64,000 bases of DNA from RYN-230 sp963717125 (GTDB lineage: Bacteria > Actinomycetota > Actinomycetes > Streptosporangiales > Streptosporangiaceae): contig CAVQVG010000003.1 of the NCBI GenBank assembly GCA_963717125.1, positions 248,001-312,000 on the forward strand, given 5' to 3'. This document shows positions 58,848 through 64,000 of the stretch, one piece after another. A program made the translations under genes and the position numbers. How positions within the stretch are numbered: the stretch's first letter is position 1; every line of letters begins with the position of its first letter. The notes below the pieces were generated by a model. That model saw only the letters and a program-made list of their open reading frames with translations, made no database searches and had not been told where the DNA came from.

Positions 58848-60077
58848 GTGACCACGCAGCGTGCTCAGTGGCATCTGGGCCGGCAGCGGCCCGCAGCGGC
58901 CGCCCGGCACGGCCTGCCGGCTGGCCTGGAGCCGCCGCCGCACCCCTCGAACTGGTGGCACCGGGCCGCGCGCTGGGCCCGGGTGTACCGGCTGGACCTG
59001 ATCTGGGTCGCGTTCGTCGCGCTCAACCTGCTGGCCATGCGGCTGGAGCCCAACTGGGGCACCGTGCCGTTCCTGGCCATCTGGGTCAGCCTGACCGCGA
59101 TCTACGGCCTGCGGCTGTGGCGGCTGCAGCCCACCATCCTGACCCTGGCCGCGGTCACCCTGGCCACCGGCGGCATCATCGTGGTCCAGGTCGTCAAGGG
59201 CCAGCAGGACGCGGACTACCTGGCCGAAGTGCCGCTGATCGCGCTGATGTTCCTGGTCATGGTGTGGCACGGCCGGCGCCGGGTGGCCGCGATGGAGGAG
59301 CGACTGGCCGCGATGGAAGCGGTGCAGCGGGTCTCCCAGGAGAACCTGCATCTGCTCACGCAACAGCACCGGTTCCTCCAGGACGCCTCGCACGAGCTGG
59401 GCACGCCGATCACGGTGGCGCTCGGGCACGCCGAGCTGATGGAACGCGCCGCCCGCCGGACCGAGATGGCCGAGGACGCCAGGGTGGTCGCGGACGAGCT
59501 GCGCCGGCTGGGGCGGCTGGCCACCCGGATCCTCCTGCTGGCCTCGGCGTCCAGCCCCGACTTCCTGCACCGGGAACCGGTCGCGGTCGAGTCGGTGCTC
59601 GGTGACGCGCTGGAACGCTGGGGCTACCTGCCCCGGCAGTGGCGGCTGGGCCCGGTCACCGACGCCACCGTGCTGGCCGACCGGGACCGGCTGGCGCTGG
59701 CCCTGGACGCGCTGCTGGAGAACGCGATCGCGCACACCGAGGCCGGGGACCACATCGAGGTCAGCGCCCGCCGGGAGAACGGGCAGGCCGTGCTGGCCGT
59801 GGCCGATTCCGGCTGCGGCATCGACGCCGCCGACCTGCAGCGCATCTTTCAGCGGTTCGCCCGGGCCAGCACGCACCGCAACCGCGAGGCGGGCGGCTTC
59901 GGGCTGGGCCTGGCCATCGTGCAGGCCATCGCGACCGCGCACCACGGCTCGGTCAAGGTGCGCAGCACCCCGGGCCACGGCGCGATCTTCGAGATCTTCC
60001 TGCCGCTCGCCCCGGCCGACGACGCCGTCTCCGCCGCCCCGGCTGCTCCCCCTGCCCCTGCCGCTCAGGAATCGTGA
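58848..60077 (+). CDS. Membrane sensor histidine kinase
   Basis: The 409-residue protein from GTG 58848 (GGGAGGAACA ahead) has two to three N-terminal membrane helices (residues ~50-130) with little extracytoplasmic sequence, then a coiled-coil linker. HisKA has DASHELGTPITVALGHAELM, in which the usual R-T-P is G-T-P. HATPase has N box ENAIAHTEAGD, G1 DSGCGI and G2 GFGLGLAIV. The short sensor suggests detection within the membrane or by a partner. No response regulator is adjacent. Confidence 0.88.
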   Translation: MTTQRAQWHLGRQRPAAAARHGLPAGLEPPPHPSNWWHRAARWARVYRLDLIWVAFVALNLLAMRLEPNWGTVPFLAIWVSLTAIYGLRLWRLQPTILTLAAVTLATGGIIVVQVVKGQQDADYLAEVPLIALMFLVMVWHGRRRVAAMEERLAAMEAVQRVSQENLHLLTQQHRFLQDASHELGTPITVALGHAELMERAARRTEMAEDARVVADELRRLGRLATRILLLASASSPDFLHREPVAVESVLGDALERWGYLPRQWRLGPVTDATVLADRDRLALALDALLENAIAHTEAGDHIEVSARRENGQAVLAVADSGCGIDAADLQRIFQRFARASTHRNREAGGFGLGLAIVQAIATAHHGSVKVRSTPGHGAIFEIFLPLAPADDAVSAAPAAPPAPAAQES

Positions 60078-60104
60078 CCACCGGATTCGGGTAGTGCGCG
60101 GGTG

Positions 60105-61127
60105 TCAGCGCCGCGGGTCGTTGACCGCGTGGTCGGGACGCTGGCCGCGGAGCGCCTGCTCGACCTGGCGGGCCGAGGTCAGCGACATGTCCCGCCGGAC
60201 GCTGTCCACCGCGGACCCCAGATGCGGGGTGAACAGGGTGCGCGGATGGCTGAGCAGGCCGGGCGGGATCTGCCCCGGGTGCCCGGGCAGCGCCCAGTCC
60301 TCCATCGCGAAAACGTCGGCCGCGTACCCGCCCAGCCGCCCGGCGTGCAGCGCGGCCAGCACGGCCTGCTCGTCCACCACCGAGCCGCGGCCCACGTTGA
60401 CCAGGAACGCCCCGGGGCGCATCCGGGCCAGCGCGGCCGCGTCGATCAGGTGCACGGTGCTGGGATGATCGGTGCCGCGATGATCGGTGCTGCTCGTCAG
60501 CGGCAGCAGCACCAGCACGACGTCGCTGGACGCGAGCAGCTCGGCCAGGCCCAGCCGGGTCGCGGCCAGCTCGCGGGCCAGCCCCGCGGCCAGCGGCCGC
60601 CGGTCGTAGTAGGCGATCCGGGCGCCGAACGCGCGCAGCCGGACAGCGGCCGCGTGGCCGACCAGGCCCATGCCGGCGATGCCGACCGCCGCGCCCGCGA
60701 GCCCGGTGCCGTAGAACCGCGGCCGCCAGCCGGTGAACTGGCCGCTGCGCACATACCGGTCGGCCGCGCCGAGCTGCCGGGTGAGGCCGAGGATCAGCCC
60801 GACGGCGAGTTCCGCGGTGGGCACGGTGAGCAGGTCAGGCAGGATGGTGAGCCACACGCCATGCCGGGTGCACGCGTCGGCGTCGAAGTTGTCGTAGCCC
60901 TTCAGCGTCGCGCTGACCACCCGCAGCCGCGGGCAGCCGGCCAGGAACGCCTCGTCGATGGTGTCGGCCATGCAGGCGATCAGCCCGTCCGCCGTGGCGG
61001 CCAGCTCGGCCAGCCGCGGCGCGGGCCAGACCCCCTCCTCCGGCGACGGCACCCGCGGCGCGGAGAATCGCTGCAGATAGCTGACTACCTCGGGGTGCAC
61101 CCAGTGGGTCACGACGACCTGCGCCAT
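60105..61127 (-). CDS. ptxD: Phosphite (phosphonate) dehydrogenase-like PtxD
   Basis: The 340-residue D-2-hydroxyacid dehydrogenase family enzyme carries the distinctive PtxD stretches: LKGYDNFDADACTRHGVWLT, LPDLLTVPTAELAVGL, and VRSGQFTGWRPRFYGTGL. From memory of Pseudomonas stutzeri PtxD, Lys (LKG), Arg (GRGSVVDE), Glu (FAMEDWA) and His (TPHLGSA) of the active site are all kept. The residue after the NAD-binding strand is Asp (YYDRRP), favouring NAD. The family oxidises phosphite to phosphate. No ptxABC-type transporter is adjacent. A His/Thr/Asp-rich insertion (residues ~215-227) is unusual. Confidence 0.85.
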   Translation of the reverse strand: MAQVVVTHWVHPEVVSYLQRFSAPRVPSPEEGVWPAPRLAELAATADGLIACMADTIDEAFLAGCPRLRVVSATLKGYDNFDADACTRHGVWLTILPDLLTVPTAELAVGLILGLTRQLGAADRYVRSGQFTGWRPRFYGTGLAGAAVGIAGMGLVGHAAAVRLRAFGARIAYYDRRPLAAGLARELAATRLGLAELLASSDVVLVLLPLTSSTDHRGTDHPSTVHLIDAAALARMRPGAFLVNVGRGSVVDEQAVLAALHAGRLGGYAADVFAMEDWALPGHPGQIPPGLLSHPRTLFTPHLGSAVDSVRRDMSLTSARQVEQALRGQRPDHAVNDPRR

Positions 61128-61156
61128 GCCAGCTAGTCTGCCCGTCAGCCCGCCGC

Positions 61157-62233
61157 CTAGAGGTGATGGCTGGCCAGCCTGGGCCCGCCCCGGCTGCGGC
61201 CGCCGCCGACCGCCCGCATGGCCGGGATGGTCTCGCTGGTCACCAGTCCCCGCTCGCTGGTCAGCTCGTCGATCACCTGGAACGCGGCCGCGATCCGGTC
61301 CGGGGTGTCGATCACCACGGTGACGGTGGGCACGTGCCGCCCGAGTTGCAGCAGCCGGTCGCCGTGCGGCGGGTGGTCACCGTGGAAGCCCCAGACGCCG
61401 CGCATCGTGGTCGCCCCGCTGATCCCGGCCGAGCGCAGCGCGCGCACCAGCGCCCGGTGCAGCGGCTGCCCACGGTACAGCGCGGCTTCCGAGGTAAAGA
61501 CCATGATCTTCTGCCACAACGCCAGTCCGTGCTCATCGACGCCGGGTAGCGCGCGGGGTGCGGCGAGCAGTTCGCCGTCCCGCTTGCAGACCCGGACCTG
61601 CTCCACGGTGACCAGCGGGTCGCGGAGCAGTCCGCCCAGCTCGGGGAGGACCCGGCCGATCCGGTCCCCATCGCCGACCGCGATGACCATCATCGGGACC
61701 GCGGCGTTGCGGCTGAAGAAACGGGCGCGTTCCCGGCGGCCGCGGGCGGTGCCGTCCACGCCGAGCAGCGCGGTGGCGCCGGCCACGCCGCGGCGGTACA
61801 GCAGGTCGCAGACCGCGAGGAAGGCGGGCAGGCGGTAGACCCGTTCCTGGCGGCCCAGGTAGATGGTCAGCTTGGTGGCGTCCGGCCGGCCATCGGGCAG
61901 GCTGACCCCGGCCAGCTCACCGGCCAGCAGCCGGGCCCGTTCCAGGGTGACCAGCCCGGGGCTGTGCAGCCGCAGCGTGTCGCTAAGCACGGCCTCGATC
62001 CGGCGGCGGCGGTCCACCGCGACCGCGATCAGCGGCAGGTCCTCGGACATGGTCAGCGAGCGGTCGGTGCGCAGGTGATGCTTGAGCCCGAACCCCTCGG
62101 TGCCGCGGAGCAGGACGCTGGCGGTGATCTGGTGCTGCCCGTACAGGTCGAGCAGCGCGTCGGCGACGAACTGGCCGCCGATCCGCTGCCGCTCGCTGAA
62201 GTAGCTGGTCAGCTTGATGCAGTCGGCGTTCAC
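61157..62233 (-). CDS. Triple DUF190 protein of the fluoride-export operon
   Basis: The 358-residue protein starts at GTG 62233, overlapping the crcB stop. It has three tandem ferredoxin-like DUF190 domains: 1-110 (KLTSYFSERQRIGGQFVADALLDLYGQHQITASVLLRGTEGFG), ~120-225 (KLTIYLGRQERVYRLPAFLAVCDLLYRRGVAGATALLGVDGTA) and ~240-345 (KIMVFTSEAALYRGQPLHRALVRALRSAGISGATTMRGVWGFHGD). The family is PII-like and commonly sits beside crcB/fluC. A regulatory or accessory role in fluoride export is inferred. Three domains in one chain is more than usual. Confidence 0.85.
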   Translation of the reverse strand: MNADCIKLTSYFSERQRIGGQFVADALLDLYGQHQITASVLLRGTEGFGLKHHLRTDRSLTMSEDLPLIAVAVDRRRRIEAVLSDTLRLHSPGLVTLERARLLAGELAGVSLPDGRPDATKLTIYLGRQERVYRLPAFLAVCDLLYRRGVAGATALLGVDGTARGRRERARFFSRNAAVPMMVIAVGDGDRIGRVLPELGGLLRDPLVTVEQVRVCKRDGELLAAPRALPGVDEHGLALWQKIMVFTSEAALYRGQPLHRALVRALRSAGISGATTMRGVWGFHGDHPPHGDRLLQLGRHVPTVTVVIDTPDRIAAAFQVIDELTSERGLVTSETIPAMRAVGGGRSRGGPRLASHHL

Positions 62234-62595
62234 AGCTGCGTCCCCAGGTACCGGCCGAGCGCCGCCGCGGCGACGCCGAGCACCAGGCTGGCCAGCACGT
62301 TGGCCACCGCCGGCCTGACCTGGCGTTCCTCGGTCAGCCGCTCGGTCTCGAACATCCAGGTGGAGAACGTGGTGTACGAGCCGACCGCGGCGGTGCCGGC
62401 CAGCAGCGCCTGGTCGTGGCCCAGGGCCAGCCCGGTGAGCAGGCCCAGGATCATCGCCCCAGATACGTTGATGGCGAACGTGCCGAACGGGAAGCCCCGG
62501 CCGGCCGCCGACCCGACCAGGCCGTCGGCCAGGAAGCGGGCCACCGAGCCCGCCCCGCCGATCAGTACCACCCCGGCCCAGAGCACCGCGGTCAT
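62230..62595 (-). CDS. crcB: Fluoride channel subunit FluC/CrcB (second)
   Basis: The 121-residue protein has four membrane helices with GGAGSVARFLADG, FPFGTFAINVSGAMILGLLTG (channel Asn) and AAVGSYTTFSTWMFETERL (the S-x-T-T-F-S-T-W stretch). It pairs with the preceding crcB; many Gram-positive bacteria encode two homologous subunits that form a heteromeric channel. It overlaps both neighbours (ATGA and GTGA), so three genes are one operon. Confidence 0.92.
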   Translation of the reverse strand: MTAVLWAGVVLIGGAGSVARFLADGLVGSAAGRGFPFGTFAINVSGAMILGLLTGLALGHDQALLAGTAAVGSYTTFSTWMFETERLTEERQVRPAVANVLASLVLGVAAAALGRYLGTQL

Positions 62596-63020
62596 GGGAC
62601 CCGGACCCGGACCCGCCGGACGACGGCGGTGGCCAGGTAAATGGCGGCGTAGCCAGCGGCCACGCTGGCCGCGGTGTAGGCGGCGGCGAGGGCCCAGGCA
62701 TGGGCGTTGAGCATGTTCAGGATTTCCACCTGCATGGTGGAGAACGTGGACAGGCCGCCGCACAGCCCGGTGCCCAGCAGCGGCCGGCGGTAGCTGGACA
62801 GCGGCAGGCGCTCTTGCAGCCGGGTGACGAAGTAGCCGAGCAGGAACGCGGCCACGATGTTGACCGCGAACGTGGGCCACGGCCAGGACACCGGAGAATG
62901 CGGGAACGCCTCGGCCAGCCCGGCCCGGGCCACGGTGCCGAGCGCGCCGCCAGCGAAGATAGCGGCGATTTCCCGGGCATCGACCCGGGGCAGCCGCAGG
63001 CGGGCAGGGTCAGACAGCAC
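62592..63020 (-). CDS. crcB: Fluoride channel subunit FluC/CrcB (first)
   Basis: The 142-residue protein starts at GTG 63020 with GGAGG about 8 bases ahead. A soluble N-terminus is followed by four membrane helices: GGALGTVARAGL, WPTFAVNIVAAFLLGYFV and LCGGLSTFSTMQVEIL, the channel and Phe-box motifs. It exports fluoride and lowers its toxicity. A fluoride riboswitch candidate lies just upstream. Confidence 0.92.
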   Translation of the reverse strand: MLSDPARLRLPRVDAREIAAIFAGGALGTVARAGLAEAFPHSPVSWPWPTFAVNIVAAFLLGYFVTRLQERLPLSSYRRPLLGTGLCGGLSTFSTMQVEILNMLNAHAWALAAAYTAASVAAGYAAIYLATAVVRRVRVRVP

Positions 63021-63050
63021 TCAACGCCTCCGTGTACGCAGCGGAACTGA

Positions 63051-63116
63051 GCAGAAGCCATCAGCCGTAGCGGTCCGGGAGGCCATGAGCTCCACGTCAG
63101 GGCATCATCTGACCGG
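63051..63116 (-). ncRNA. Fluoride riboswitch candidate (crcB motif)
   Basis: On the minus strand GTCAG-ATGATGCC-CTGAC forms the first stem-loop. ACCG-CTA-CGGCTGATGGCTTCTGC matches the 3' consensus of the crcB motif (GGCUGAUGRC). The first loop's GATGCC can pair with GGCTTC (one mismatch), as in the ligand-binding pseudoknot. An extra GGAG...CTCC hairpin is inserted between the halves. It is 31 bases before the first crcB start, the expected position. Confidence 0.68.
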
Positions 63117-63123
63117 CCCTAGG

Positions 63124-63910
63124 TTAATCCACCCCGCGCAGCGCGGTGAGCAGCGGGATGGCCGCGATCTTCTCCTCGGTCAGGTCGGCCCAGTCGATGC
63201 CCGGGGTGGGGCGGGGGCCGCGTCGGGGCCGGCAGTCGATGACCCGCTCCGGCGTGACGATGAAGTCGACCAGCACGTCGTGGCTGGTCACCGGGATCGT
63301 CCCGGGCCGGGCGACCTGGAGTTCGTGCACGGTGGTGACGCTCACCGTGTCCGGCCCGATCAGGCCGGCGGTGCTGGCCAGGGCGTATTCCAGGTCGGCG
63401 AACCCGCCGCCCTTGCCCAGCCGGGCCCCGTCCTCGGCCGCGGCCACGCTGCCCATCACGACCAGATCGACCGGGGACAGGTCGGCCAGGTTGAACGCGG
63501 CGGGCGGACCGGGACGCGCCGCTGATCGACGACGCCTTGCGCGGCGACTCGGCCAGATGCGCGGGGTCGAGCGCGAAGAACGGCTCCGGGCAGGCCAGCC
63601 GGGGCACCGCCATGTAGACGGTTTTGCCGTCTTCCAGCGCGCGCTGCCGGACCGGCCACTGGGCCGCGTCCGGGTTGGCCTTCACGGTGCGGGCCGCGGC
63701 CCAGGCGTTTGTGCCACGGAGCCGCTCGGCGGCCGCCTCCGCGCCGGTGAAGTTCGGGATGCGTCCCGCAGCGCCCGGGAACCGGGCTACCTTGGCCGAC
63801 CGCATCTCGGCCCACACCTGCTGGCGCAGCTCGGCCTTGGCCGCCAGCACCTCGGCCGGCCCGCCCGCATCGCGGTCGTGCCGGGGCGCTGGACGGGGCA
63901 TGCGCCTCAT
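63124..63910 (-). pseudogene. 5-formyltetrahydrofolate cyclo-ligase-like protein (MTHFSD type), frameshifted
   Basis: The N-terminal half (AKAELRQQVWAEMRSAKVARFP ... GKTVYMAVPRLACPEPFFALDP) and the C-terminal half (LVVMGSVAAAEDGARLGKGGGFADLEYAL ... TPGIDWADLTEEKIAAIPLL) are in different frames. The jump is near 63498-63512; one extra or two missing bases explain it. The pattern matches the methenyltetrahydrofolate-synthetase-domain proteins. Starts at 63910 or 63901. If intact it would make 5,10-methenyl-THF or bind folate-like substrates. It is separated from crcB by the riboswitch. Confidence 0.75.
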
Positions 63911-64000
63911 CTTGGCACGTGCCAGCGGGCGGCCAGGCCGATCAGGTCGCGGGTCCTGGCGGCTGACGGATTAGTGCGGTGCAAAATGCCTCACCGGCGA
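63911..64000. other. Window end, no feature seen
   Basis: Ninety bases upstream of the cyclo-ligase gene with no complete gene, RNA or repeat that I can support; it probably holds that gene's promoter. Confidence 0.4.

Noticed and set aside
1..64000. Search for prophage, insertion sequence, rRNA and CRISPR features
   Set aside because: No transposase, integrase, phage structural gene, ribosomal RNA stretch or spaced repeat array could be recognised.

Overview
The window is chromosomal DNA of a high-GC actinobacterium. Evidence: about 70% GC or more in coding sequence, many GTG starts, several apparently leaderless genes with a TAnnnT box 6-7 bases before the start codon, a proteasome activator (Bpa), and the conserved cell-division/signalling block tRNA-Leu, fhaA, fhaB, pstP, rodA, pbpA, pknB, crgA, rhomboid, cyclophilin. 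Families such as DUF6230/DUF6114 and an SSI-type protease inhibitor point to the Streptomyces/Streptosporangiales/Catenulispora side of the class rather than to mycobacteria. I cannot name the genus.

Layout. 0-8.6 kb: a run of surface-glycan or small-molecule genes (membrane glycosyltransferase-like protein cut by the window edge, ATP-grasp ligase, flavin oxidoreductase, FemAB/CelD-like acyltransferase, beta-helix lipoprotein, methyltransferase, sugar-nucleotide epimerase). 8.6-16.7 kb: quinone oxidoreductase, bpa, pheA, an RHH/Doc-like/Clp-N module, a glycosyltransferase, STAS and RsbW-like regulators, arginine deiminase. 16.8-23.5 kb: two tandem paralogous membrane proteins, and a MarR regulator divergent from a polysaccharide ABC exporter with two inverted-repeat operators between them. 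23.5-32.2 kb: sensor kinase, two GH25 lysozymes, SSI-like inhibitor, Fpg/Nei glycosylase, universal stress protein, MazEF, an oxidoreductase relic and tRNA-Leu(CAG). 32.2-41.5 kb: the division/Ser-Thr kinase operon and its usual neighbours. 41.7-51.3 kb: DUF6230/DUF6114 envelope genes, ATP-dependent DNA ligase, DUF2252 protein, PadR plus membrane protein, esterase, pentapeptide protein. 51.3-64 kb: small enzymes, trpS with an upstream Trp-Trp leader peptide and attenuator, AlkZ-like protein, pyrH, sensor kinase, a PtxD-like phosphite dehydrogenase, a fluoride-export operon behind a likely fluoride riboswitch, and an MTHFS-like cyclo-ligase.

Most notable: (1) a ribosome-attenuation leader in front of a tryptophanyl-tRNA synthetase that carries Gln at the usual active-site His, suggesting an auxiliary drug-tolerant TrpRS; (2) a phosphite dehydrogenase homologue; (3) two families of dispersed repeats (A and B) that enter reading frames and supply N-terminal, C-terminal or internal peptide; (4) an RHH - degenerate Doc - double Clp-N/UVR module with a perfect 18-bp palindrome in front; (5) a fluoride riboswitch/FluC pair/triple-DUF190 operon. 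Six genes are broken by apparent single-base frameshifts, five of them by one missing base, which suggests residual sequence errors as much as real decay. No rRNA, CRISPR array, prophage or insertion sequence was seen.
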